A stretch of DNA of 14,338 nt. Origin: Egicoccus sp035462025 (lineage in GTDB: Bacteria > Actinomycetota > Nitriliruptoria > Nitriliruptorales > Nitriliruptoraceae). Position 1 is the stretch's first letter, and every line of letters starts with the position of its first letter. The translations under genes were made by a program, and so were the position numbers. This document shows, piece after piece, positions 1 to 6,025 of the stretch. The DNA lies in the NCBI GenBank assembly GCA_035462025.1, contig DATHUR010000193.1, positions 1 through 14,338 on the forward strand, read 5' to 3'. Under the pieces are notes generated by a model that searched no databases, was not told the DNA's origin, and saw only the letters and a program-made list of their open reading frames with translations.

Positions 1-1
1 G

Positions 2-166
2 AAGAAGACGGGCGCGAAGAAGACGGGCGCGAAGAAGACGGGCGCGAAGAAGACGGGCGCGAAGAAGACGGGCGCGAAGAAGACGGCCGCGAAGAAGACC
101 GCCGCGAAGAAGACCGCGGCGAAGAAGACCGCGGCGAAGAAGACGGCCGCGAAGACCACGGCGTCG
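2..166 (+). repeat. 15-bp tandem repeat array (about 11 units) inside a coding region
   Basis: The unit is AAGAAGACGGGCGCG. It is repeated five times identically from 2 to 76, then five times with changes at one to three positions (77-151), then once in decayed form (152-166). It stays in frame and encodes KKTGA/KKTAA. The sharp boundary between identical and diverged copies suggests recent expansion or homogenisation of the 5' units. The array may continue beyond the window edge, so the full copy number is unknown. Confidence 0.95.
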
Positions 167-322
167 AGCGAGCCGCGCGAGGACCTGAGCGTCGATCCCG
201 AGGTGCTCCAGCGCGCCGCCGAGGACGTGCGTCGGGACGAGGCCGCCGAGACGGCGCCGGCGGAAGCATCCGCCGTCATCGCCGAGCGCCTCGACCAGCT
301 CGCCGGAGGCGACGAATCGTGA
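2..322 (+). CDS. 3' part of a protein with a lysine-rich KKTGA/KKTAA repeat tail
   Basis: The frame is open from the window edge to a TGA at 320-322, so only the C-terminal 106 residues are seen. They begin with ten 5-residue units, KKTGA then KKTAA, followed by a decayed unit (KTTAS). An acidic, Ala/Glu-rich segment without cysteines follows and ends in LDQLAGGDES. Such Lys/Ala/Thr tails are known from histone H1-like and HupB-type DNA-binding proteins and from other actinobacterial proteins with basic tails. A nucleic-acid or polyanion contact is therefore possible, but this is inference. The gene overlaps the next start by GTGA, so it is probably co-transcribed with tlyA-nadK. I do not recognise the family, because the domain that would identify it lies outside the window. 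Confidence 0.75.
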   Translation, partial: KKTGAKKTGAKKTGAKKTGAKKTGAKKTAAKKTAAKKTAAKKTAAKKTAAKTTASSEPREDLSVDPEVLQRAAEDVRRDEAAETAPAEASAVIAERLDQLAGGDES

Positions 323-486
323 GCGAGGGCCCGGTACCGACCCTGGCGCGGGACGATCCCGCACTCGAACGACTGCACACGGCGCTGCGGCGTGTCGACA
401 CCCTGCCCGTCGGGGACCGTGTCGACACGTTCGAACAGGTCAACGACAGCATCGCGCGCGAACTCGCCCGCCTCGACGAGGTCTGA
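319..486 (+). CDS. small conserved actinobacterial protein upstream of tlyA (Rv1693-like)
   Basis: The 55-residue product starts MSEGPVPTLARDDPALERL and ends ARELARLDEV. The GTG start overlaps the previous TGA (GTGA), and the stop overlaps the proposed tlyA start (CTGA), which implies translational coupling on both sides. Actinobacteria commonly carry a roughly 55-60 residue ORF here. The pattern LxxLxxVDxLPVxxxVxxFExVxxxIxxxLAxLDE resembles that family (Rv1693 in M. tuberculosis, from memory). It is predicted to be mostly helical with no membrane segment or signal peptide. Its function is unknown. The conserved position next to tlyA-nadK hints at a linked housekeeping role, but no activity can be assigned. 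Confidence 0.8.
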   Translation: MSEGPVPTLARDDPALERLHTALRRVDTLPVGDRVDTFEQVNDSIARELARLDEV

Positions 487-1316
487 CCGTCAGTCCGGCC
501 CGTCGGCGCCTCGACGCCGAACTCGTCCGACGCGACCTCGCGTCGAGTCGCACCGAGGCGCAGGAGGCCATCGCGGCCGGCCTCGTCACGGTCGACGGCG
601 CCCCGGCACTCAAGCCGTCGACGCAGGTCCACGCCGGGCAGGCACTCGTCGTCGCCGGTCCGCCACGGCGCTTCGTGTCACGTGGGGGCGAGAAGTTGTC
701 GCACGCCCTCGAGGTGTTCGGCGTCGACCCGTCGGGGCGGCGCTGCCTCGACGCCGGCGTGTCCACCGGGGGATTCACCGATTGCCTGCTGCAACGCGGG
801 GCCGTCGAGGTCCTCGCCTACGACGTGGGTTACGGCCAGGTCCACGAGAAGATCCGCCAGGACGCGCGCGTCGTCGTGCATGAACGCACCAACGTGCGTG
901 ACCTCCTACCCGCCGACCTGCCGCACCCGCTGCCCGACCTGTTCGTTGCCGACCTCTCCTTCATCTCCCTCGCCGGCGTGCTGCCCGTCCTGCGGCCCCT
1001 GGTGTCCGAACCGGCCGAGGGTGTCGTGCTCGTCAAGCCGCAGTTCGAGGCCCAGCGCGACCAGGTCGGGAAGGGGGGCGTGGTGCGCGATCCCGACGTC
1101 TGGCGGCAGTGCCTGGTGCGCGTGGCGGACTCGGCCCGCTCGCTAGGGTGGGGACGTCTGGACGTCACCGCGTCGCCCCTGCTCGGGCCGGCCGGCAACG
1201 TGGAGTTCCTCATGCATCTGCAGCTGGGCGCCGTCGTGGAGACATCCTTCGACGAGGCCGTCGTCCGCGCCGTCGCCGCCGGGCTCGACCGGCGCCGGGC
1301 CGGAGCCCGCACATGA
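483..1316 (+). CDS. tlyA: TlyA family rRNA (cytidine-2'-O)-methyltransferase, probable CTG start
   Basis: TlyA uses SAM to 2'-O-methylate 16S and 23S rRNA cytidines, a modification needed for capreomycin/viomycin sensitivity in mycobacteria. From a CTG start the product has 277 residues, close to the usual 265-275. An S4 RNA-binding domain spans about 7-63 (RRRLDAELVRRDLASSR). A linker R-R-F-V (62-65) corresponds to the mycobacterial RxWV linker. The FtsJ-like methyltransferase follows: SRGGEKL, LDAGVSTGGFTD (SAM loop, 89-100), ADLSF, KPQFE (185-189) and GNVEF. K71, D157, K185 and E241 line up with the family's proposed K-D-K-E set. The first ATG/GTG/TTG in frame is GTG 675, which would delete the whole S4 domain. 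CTG 483 overlaps the upstream TGA and is preferred. The gene overlaps nadK by ATGA. Confidence 0.9.
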   Translation: MTVSPARRRLDAELVRRDLASSRTEAQEAIAAGLVTVDGAPALKPSTQVHAGQALVVAGPPRRFVSRGGEKLSHALEVFGVDPSGRRCLDAGVSTGGFTDCLLQRGAVEVLAYDVGYGQVHEKIRQDARVVVHERTNVRDLLPADLPHPLPDLFVADLSFISLAGVLPVLRPLVSEPAEGVVLVKPQFEAQRDQVGKGGVVRDPDVWRQCLVRVADSARSLGWGRLDVTASPLLGPAGNVEFLMHLQLGAVVETSFDEAVVRAVAAGLDRRRAGART

Positions 1317-2182
1317 AGGTCGGACTCGTCGTCCACGCGGGTCGGGACGAGTCCATCGCCGCGGCCGGTCGCGCGGCCAAGGTCCTCGACGACCTCGGTG
1401 CCGAGGTCGTCGTGGTCGACGGCGCCGGACCCGACGAGGACCCGCCGGTCGACCCGCGCGGGATCGCGACGCCGTCGCCGGCAGACGGCTTCGCGGACGG
1501 CCTCGACCTCGCGATCTCGTTCGGTGGTGACGGCACGTTCCTGCGCGCGGCCCACCTGTGCCGGGACGCGGGGGTGCCGGTGCTGGGCGTGAACCTCGGG
1601 CGGCTCGGGTTCCTGGCGGAGGTCGAGCACGACGACCTCTCGGCCGCGCTGCGCGAGGCCATCTCGGACGGCTTCAGCATCGAGCCGCGACCGACGCTCG
1701 AGGTTCGCGCCCATGACAAGGACGGCAGCCTCGTGGCGACGGGTTGGGCCCTCAACGAGGTCGCGCTCGAGAAGACGGCCCGGCAGCGGCTGCTGCTGAT
1801 GGACGTCTACGTCGCCGAGACCCTGTTCGCCAAGGTGCCCGCCGACGCACTCATCGTGGCGACCAGCACGGGTTCGACCGCCTATGCCCTGTCGGCCGGT
1901 GGGCCCATCGTGTCGCCCCGGGTGCCGGCCACCCTGGTCGTCCCCGTCGCTCCCCACACACTGTTCGACCGCACGGTCGTCGCGGCGCCCGACGAGGAGG
2001 TGCGCGTCGAGTTGGTCACCGACCAGGCGCCGGCCGTGGTCTCGTGCGACGGCCGTGAACCGGTCATCATCGAACCGGGTGGGTGGGTCAGCATTCGGGG
2101 CGACGGCCGCCCGGTGCATCTGGCCCGGGTGCGCCACCTCGACTTCTACGCCCTTGTGCGCCGCAAGTTCGGGCTGCGCTAG
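1313..2182 (+). CDS. nadK: NAD kinase (ATP/polyphosphate-NAD kinase)
   Basis: The enzyme phosphorylates NAD to NADP in the cytoplasm and is the sole known source of NADP in most bacteria. The 289-residue product begins MKVGLVVHAGRDESI. It shows the family signatures in order: GGDGTFL with D73 as the expected catalytic Asp, NLGRLGFLAE (94-103), the N148-E149 pair, STGSTAYALSAGGPIVSP from 185, and VVSCDGR near the C terminus. The ATG lies in ATGA, overlapping the tlyA stop. This gives a coupled start and excludes an upstream in-frame extension that would run antisense-like through tlyA. Length and motif order fit the family (M. tuberculosis PpnK has about 307 residues). Nothing is unusual in the active site. 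Confidence 0.97.
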   Translation: MKVGLVVHAGRDESIAAAGRAAKVLDDLGAEVVVVDGAGPDEDPPVDPRGIATPSPADGFADGLDLAISFGGDGTFLRAAHLCRDAGVPVLGVNLGRLGFLAEVEHDDLSAALREAISDGFSIEPRPTLEVRAHDKDGSLVATGWALNEVALEKTARQRLLLMDVYVAETLFAKVPADALIVATSTGSTAYALSAGGPIVSPRVPATLVVPVAPHTLFDRTVVAAPDEEVRVELVTDQAPAVVSCDGREPVIIEPGGWVSIRGDGRPVHLARVRHLDFYALVRRKFGLR

Positions 2183-2261
2183 ACCGGCACGCCCCGGCGA
2201 AGCGGACACGGCCCGTCCCCAGGCCCGGAGGTGATGTCGCGGTGGCGTCCCCCGACGTCGC

Positions 2262-2267
2262 TAGCCT
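2262..2267 (+). promoter_or_regulatory. candidate -10 element (TAGCCT) for recN
   Basis: TAGCCT fits a TANNNT actinobacterial -10. It would place the transcript start near 2274, about 33 bases before the preferred recN GTG. No convincing -35 lies 16-18 bases upstream. The support is its position and resemblance to other candidates in this window. Confidence 0.4.
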
Positions 2268-2306
2268 TCCCCCTGCCGGTTGGCCGACGCGGACGAAGGG
2301 GCGGGG

Positions 2307-3989
2307 GTGCTCGACGAGTTGCACATCCGTGGCCTCGGGGTCATCGAGGACGCCGAACTCCACCTCGCACCCGGCCTCACGGTGGTCACCGGCGAGACCG
2401 GGGCCGGCAAGACGATGCTCGTCACCGCCCTGCAGTTGTTGCTCGGGGCGCGGGCGGACACGACGCTGGTGCGTAGCGGCGCCGCAGCGGCGCTGATCGA
2501 GGCCGTCGTCAGCGACCCGCCGACCGAGGCCGGAGAGTGGCTCGACGCCGACGACACCGTCCTGCTCGTCAGCCGCGAGCTCCCCGCCGACGGGCGGTCG
2601 CGGGCCAGGATCGGGGGCCGGCTGGCGCCCGTCTCGGTCCTCGGCGAGGTACTCGGACAGCACGTCGAGGTGCACGCCCAGCACGAGCACGTCCGCCTGT
2701 CACGTCCCGAGGTCCAGCGTGGACTGCTCGACCGGTTCGCCGGCGATGCCCACGCCCGCTCCCTGCGGGCCTACCAGGCTGCCCACGACAGCTGGCGCGA
2801 ACTGGTGGGGCGTCAACAGCGGCTCGAGCGCGATGCCCGCGAGCGTGCCCGCGACCTCGACCGCCTGCGCTTCGAGGTCGCCGAGATCGACGGTGCGGCG
2901 ATCGACCCGCAGGTGGATCCGACGATCGATCGCGATCTGGACCTGCTGGCCAACGCCGAACAGGTGCAGGTGGCGGCGGCGACGGCCGCTCAGGCACTCG
3001 GCTCGGAAGGCGCCGGGGAACCCGTCGGGGTCGCGCTCGACGTGCTCCGCAAACTCGGCGTCGACGACCCCGCCCTGACCGACCTGCGGGAGCGGGCCAC
3101 CGCGGTCGCCGCCGAGCTGACCGACCTGGCTTCCGATCTGCGTGCGTACGGCGAGGCGGCCGAGGCCGATCCTCACCGCCTCGCGGCACTACAGGACCGA
3201 CGGCAACTGCTCAACCAACTGCTGCGCAAGTACGGCGCCGACCTCGACGCCGTGTCGGGCTACGCCGACGAGGCCCGGTCCCGACTTGCGATCCTCGAGG
3301 CCGAGGAAGCCGAGACGGGCGACCTCGACCAGCGCGTCACCGCTGCCCGGCATGCGCTCGAGGAGGCCGCGGCCGACGTCCACCGCGGACGGGCGCTCGC
3401 AGCCGAGCGACTCGCCGCCATCGTCAACGGCCACCTCGCGGACCTCGCCATGCCACACGCCGCATTCGAGGTCGGCGTGGAGCACGACACGGCGGGGAAT
3501 CCCGGCGCGGACGGGATGGACCGCGTCACGTTCCTGCTGACCGCCAACCCGGGTGAACCGGCGCGTCCGGTCGCGACCGCGGCCTCGGGCGGCGAACGGT
3601 CGCGGGTCTCGCTGGCCATCGAGGTCGCGCTCGCCGACGTCGACGACGCCCGGGTGCTGGTGTTCGACGAGGTCGACGCCGGCATCGGCGGTGCCACCGC
3701 GCTGGCCGTCGGCCAGAAGCTGGCCCGTCTGGCGCAGGGGCAGCAGGGGCGTCGCCGGCAGGTGTTGTGCGTGACCCATCTCGCGCAACTGGCCGCCTTC
3801 GCCGACGTGCATTACGTGGTCGAGAAGGGCGTCGCGGGCGGCCGTACCGTCACCAGCGCCCGACGGGTGGCCGACGACGACCGGCCGGCCGAACTGGCCC
3901 GGATGCTGGGCGGCGACGCCACGGCTGCGGCCGGGCTCGAACACGCCCGAGAACTGCTGGCCCAGGCCCGCCGACGCCAGGCCGGCTGA
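2307..3989 (+). CDS. recN: DNA repair protein RecN (SMC-like ATPase)
   Basis: RecN is an SMC-like ATPase that acts early at double-strand breaks and during recombinational repair. The 560-residue product opens MLDELHIRGLGVIEDAELHL, the typical RecN N terminus. The Walker A GETGAGKT is at 29-36. A long charged coiled-coil arm occupies roughly 150-350 (heptad-like Leu/Ala/Glu/Arg). The ABC signature SGGERSR starts at 427, the Walker B LVFDEVDAGIGG contains D454-E455, and the H-loop VTHLAQLAAFAD contains H491. GTG 2307 is chosen because AAGGGG ends five bases upstream and the protein then begins as the family does. TTG 2280 would add nine residues but has no Shine-Dalgarno sequence and sits only 13 bases after the -10 candidate. 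I saw no clear LexA box. Confidence 0.96.
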   Translation: MLDELHIRGLGVIEDAELHLAPGLTVVTGETGAGKTMLVTALQLLLGARADTTLVRSGAAAALIEAVVSDPPTEAGEWLDADDTVLLVSRELPADGRSRARIGGRLAPVSVLGEVLGQHVEVHAQHEHVRLSRPEVQRGLLDRFAGDAHARSLRAYQAAHDSWRELVGRQQRLERDARERARDLDRLRFEVAEIDGAAIDPQVDPTIDRDLDLLANAEQVQVAAATAAQALGSEGAGEPVGVALDVLRKLGVDDPALTDLRERATAVAAELTDLASDLRAYGEAAEADPHRLAALQDRRQLLNQLLRKYGADLDAVSGYADEARSRLAILEAEEAETGDLDQRVTAARHALEEAAADVHRGRALAAERLAAIVNGHLADLAMPHAAFEVGVEHDTAGNPGADGMDRVTFLLTANPGEPARPVATAASGGERSRVSLAIEVALADVDDARVLVFDEVDAGIGGATALAVGQKLARLAQGQQGRRRQVLCVTHLAQLAAFADVHYVVEKGVAGGRTVTSARRVADDDRPAELARMLGGDATAAAGLEHARELLAQARRRQAG

Positions 3990-4074
3990 CCATTCCCGCT
4001 GCGCGCTGCAGCGTGCCCGATATGTCCGGATCGCGCAGACGTCGTCGGTGCCAGCGGCCGTGACCGAACGTCGG

Positions 4075-4080
4075 TACGTT
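4075..4080 (+). promoter_or_regulatory. candidate -10 element (TACGTT) for the first M23-like gene
   Basis: TACGTT fits TANNNT and sits in the recN-M23 gap. It overlaps the in-frame TTG at 4079, so if real it rules out that TTG as a translation start on this transcript. No clear -35 is visible. Confidence 0.35.
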
Positions 4081-4188
4081 GGCCGCCGCCGGCCGGGGTT
4101 CGGACACTGCCTCGGCGTCAGGCTCGCCGCCGGTCTCGATGCCGGTTCTCCCGCCCGCTCGATCGCCTCTCCGCGATGCGTCCACGTC

Positions 4189-4204
4189 CAGGAGCGCCGT
4201 CCTG
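4189..4204 (+). promoter_or_regulatory. Shine-Dalgarno and CTG start of the first M23-like gene
   Basis: CAGGAG (4189-4194) is followed by a seven-base spacer and CTG at 4202-4204, in frame with the M23-like protein. The alternatives ATG 4139 and TTG 4079 have no comparable ribosome-binding site. The same layout is seen in the downstream paralog at 5058-5072. Confidence 0.6.
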
Positions 4205-4978
4205 ATCTGTCCTGCCCTGCTGTCCGCTGCCCGCGTCCGTCCCGTCCGCCGCCGTGTCCCCGCCACTCTTGCGCTCGCGGCGGCCGGCGCCCTGTTGATC
4301 GCCGCCACGCACGCCGACGACGCCCGACCGGCGTCGGCGCCGGCCGCGCCCGACCTACCGGCCGCCGTGAAGGCGGCATCGACGACGATCGCGCCGGCCG
4401 GTGAGCCAACCGCGGATGCGGCACCGGTGCGCTTCGCCGAGGTCGATGGTGCCGAACTCGTCCTGCCCGCTGCCCAGGTCGTCGCCCACGGCTTCCACGA
4501 GCCCGGAGGCGATGGACCGGAGCCGCTCACGCCCGTCGGGACGTTGCGGACAGCGGGGGCCACCGGCTTCGACGAGGCCGACGCCGTTGCCGACCCGTCC
4601 GGACCGGGCTACCTCGTGTTGCCGACGCGGAACCGGGGAACGAGTCCGACGGGTGCCGTCGACATCGTGGTCGAAGTCGGCGAGGACGTGCTCGCCCCCG
4701 TCGACGGGATCGTGACCACGGTGGCCGACTACACGCTGTACGGCACCCACGCGGACACCCTGGTGCACATCCGGCCCGACGCGGCGCCACACCTCGAGGT
4801 CAAGGTGCTCCACGTCGCGGGCGTCTCGGTGCGCGAGGGCGACCCCGTCGTCGCCGGGGAGACGGTCATCGCCGACACCGCCCGTCGGGTGCCGGTCCGC
4901 AACCAGATCGACCGGTTCGTCGATCGTCGGCTGCCACACGTGCACCTCGAGGTGCTGTCCGCGGCCGCGGCGGGCTGA
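4202..4978 (+). CDS. secreted degenerate M23/LytM-like protein (paralog A)
   Basis: The 258-residue product (from CTG 4202) has a basic n-region (RVRPVRRRVP), a hydrophobic stretch ATLALAAAGALLIAA and a THA-DD junction, so it is probably exported by Sec. An Ala/Pro-rich low-complexity linker follows. The C-terminal half resembles an M23/LytM beta-fold: DIVVEVGEDVLAPVDGIVT, then VREGDPVVAGETVIAD, then H246-V-H248-L-E250. The HxH motif is kept, but the first zinc-ligand motif HxxxD has Thr where the His should be (PTGAVD). Catalysis is therefore doubtful, and a scaffold or activator role like other degenerate LytM proteins is an inference. It is followed at once by a paralog with the same domain order, sharing GFHE, LPxR/LSSR, APVDG, LYG, VAGETV and HVHLEV. 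Together they occupy the slot held by Rv1697/Rv1698 (SteA/SteB-type) in mycobacteria. Confidence 0.75.
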   Translation: MICPALLSAARVRPVRRRVPATLALAAAGALLIAATHADDARPASAPAAPDLPAAVKAASTTIAPAGEPTADAAPVRFAEVDGAELVLPAAQVVAHGFHEPGGDGPEPLTPVGTLRTAGATGFDEADAVADPSGPGYLVLPTRNRGTSPTGAVDIVVEVGEDVLAPVDGIVTTVADYTLYGTHADTLVHIRPDAAPHLEVKVLHVAGVSVREGDPVVAGETVIADTARRVPVRNQIDRFVDRRLPHVHLEVLSAAAAG

Positions 4979-5022
4979 ATCGGCGCGTGTGGCGGGTGTC
5001 CGGACCCTGCGCGTGCGCGCGG

Positions 5023-5028
5023 TAACGT
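5023..5028 (+). promoter_or_regulatory. candidate -10 element (TAACGT) for the second M23-like gene
   Basis: GGTAACGTTC carries a TANNNT match. The transcript would start near 5035, about 35 bases before the proposed CTG start at 5070. No clear -35 is visible. The similarity to GGTACGTTGG upstream of the first paralog suggests that the promoter region was duplicated with the gene. Confidence 0.4.
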
Positions 5029-5057
5029 TCCCGCGCCCCCGGACGGGCGCCCCGAAC

Positions 5058-5072
5058 GAGGACCGATCCCTG
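5058..5072 (+). promoter_or_regulatory. Shine-Dalgarno and CTG start of the second M23-like gene
   Basis: GAGGA (5058-5062) is followed by seven bases and CTG at 5070-5072, in frame. The nearest ATG (5088) lacks a Shine-Dalgarno sequence at a usable distance. Confidence 0.55.
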
Positions 5073-5876
5073 GCCCGCGCGCAGCCGATGTTCCGCCGCC
5101 GACGGTCGCACACGCCCCTGGTGCTCGTTGCCGTGATCGCGGCGATCGCGGGTCTGAGCGTGGCGGCGGCGCGCGCCGCCGCCACGGCTGACGCCGGGGT
5201 GGCTCCCGCCGCCGCAGAACCGCAGCCCGGATCGGAGCCGGCCGCGGAGCCGCCGGCCGCGGCCGCGGTGGCCGCCACGGACAGCACCCCGCTGTTCGCC
5301 CACGTCAGCGGCGTGTACCTGCGCCTGCCCGCCGACGACGTGGTCGTCCTGGGGTTCCACGAGGCGGCCACGCGCGAGCCACTGGCGCTCTCGCCGTTGG
5401 GCTCGGTCCTCGACCACCAGAACACCACCAAGTTCGATCCGCCCCCGGCCGACGACGCCGGCACCCCGTACGTGGTGCTGTCCTCCCGCGGGCGCCCCAT
5501 GCCGGCGACCTCGGCCGCGGACCTCGTCATGCCCGAGGGTGTCGCCGTCCGAGCACCCGTCGACGGTGAGGTGACCGACGTGCGCGAGTACTACCTGTAC
5601 GGCAAGCACCTCGACCAGCGGATCGAGATCGCTCCCGCAGCCAACCCCGACCTGCGGGTGGTGATGATCCACGTCGACGGTGTCGCCGTGGACGTCGGCG
5701 ACACGCTCGTCGCCGGCGAGACGGTGGTCGCGGCACAGGCGCGCCGGTTCGGTTTCTCGAGCCACATCGACCGCTACACCGAGCCGGATCGTCACGGACA
5801 CGTCCACCTCGAGGTCAAGCCGGTGACGGCGGACGAGCCCGAGGACGTGTCCGCGGCGTCACCCGGCCGGGGCTGA
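5070..5876 (+). CDS. secreted degenerate M23/LytM-like protein (paralog B)
   Basis: The 268-residue product (CTG 5070; ATG 5088 is the alternative) has a clear signal peptide: MFRRRRSHTP followed by LVLVAVIAAIAGLSVAAARA. An Ala/Pro/Glu-rich linker leads to a conserved region containing VVLGFHEAATREPLALSPLG and YVVLSSRGRPMPATSAADLV. The M23-like fold then shows VRAPVDGEVTDV, LYGKH, IHVDGVAVDVGDTLVAGETVV and H242-G-H244-V-H246-L-E. As in paralog A, the upstream HxxxD zinc motif is replaced (TSAAD, no His). The late HxH is retained, with an extra His. The pair is most simply a tandem duplication. Such proteins may act in the envelope as regulators or binding partners of cell-wall hydrolases, but this is inferred from the fold alone. 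A 30-residue acidic tail ends the protein. Confidence 0.78.
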   Translation: MARAQPMFRRRRSHTPLVLVAVIAAIAGLSVAAARAAATADAGVAPAAAEPQPGSEPAAEPPAAAAVAATDSTPLFAHVSGVYLRLPADDVVVLGFHEAATREPLALSPLGSVLDHQNTTKFDPPPADDAGTPYVVLSSRGRPMPATSAADLVMPEGVAVRAPVDGEVTDVREYYLYGKHLDQRIEIAPAANPDLRVVMIHVDGVAVDVGDTLVAGETVVAAQARRFGFSSHIDRYTEPDRHGHVHLEVKPVTADEPEDVSAASPGRG

Positions 5877-5897
5877 CGGCCGGTCGGTCCCGGGTCG

Positions 5898-5927
5898 TTG
5901 GCTGCGTGGCGTCCGGCCCGCTACCGT
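5898..5927 (+). promoter_or_regulatory. candidate pyrG promoter (TTGGCT, 18 bp, TACCGT)
   Basis: TTGGCT at 5898-5903 and TACCGT at 5922-5927 are separated by 18 bases. This resembles a primary sigma promoter (TTGACA/TANNNT). The expected start near 5934 leaves a leader of about 90 bases before the pyrG GTG. Confidence 0.55.
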
Positions 5928-5951
5928 CGTCCGGGCCGCTCCATCGCGGCC

Positions 5952-6017
5952 ACCGAGCCCTCCCGCGCCGTGGCCACGCCATGCGAACGCGGGGCTCGGT
6001 CAGGCCGAGCCAGGAGG
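5952..6017 (+). promoter_or_regulatory. candidate pyrG leader with alternative hairpins next to the Shine-Dalgarno
   Basis: Segment 1 (ACCGAGCCC, 5952-5960) pairs perfectly over nine bases with segment 2 (GGGCTCGGT, 5992-6000). Segment 2 can instead pair over seven bases with segment 3 (CCGAGCC, 6005-6011) across a five-base loop. Segment 3 directly abuts AGGAGG (6012-6017), the pyrG Shine-Dalgarno. The two hairpins exclude each other, as in attenuators and translational switches. CTP-responsive attenuation of pyrG is known in Firmicutes by a different, reiterative-transcription mechanism. Here the ligand, if any, is unknown. Confidence 0.4.
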
Positions 6018-6025
6018 CCCCCGGG

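Noticed and set aside
2..166. CRISPR array
   Set aside because: The 15-bp units are contiguous with no spacers and encode an in-frame peptide repeat.
1144..1149. TAGGGT inside tlyA as an internal nadK promoter
   Set aside because: It uses a rare CTA Leu codon and matches a -10, but it has no -35 and nadK is already coupled to tlyA by ATGA.
830..2209. Long minus-strand frame opposite tlyA and nadK (and similar ones at 3189-4424, 4355-5530, 6293-7576, 11924-13207)
   Set aside because: These mirror well-supported plus-strand genes. They are antisense shadows of GC-rich codon usage with no family motifs of their own.
2183..2306. LexA/SOS box ahead of recN
   Set aside because: No CGAAC-N4-GTTCG type palindrome is present in the gap.
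5981..6025. ATG 5981 as the pyrG start
   Set aside because: It is in frame but has no Shine-Dalgarno sequence and lies inside the predicted leader hairpin. GTG 6026 has AGGAGG at eight bases and matches the family N terminus.
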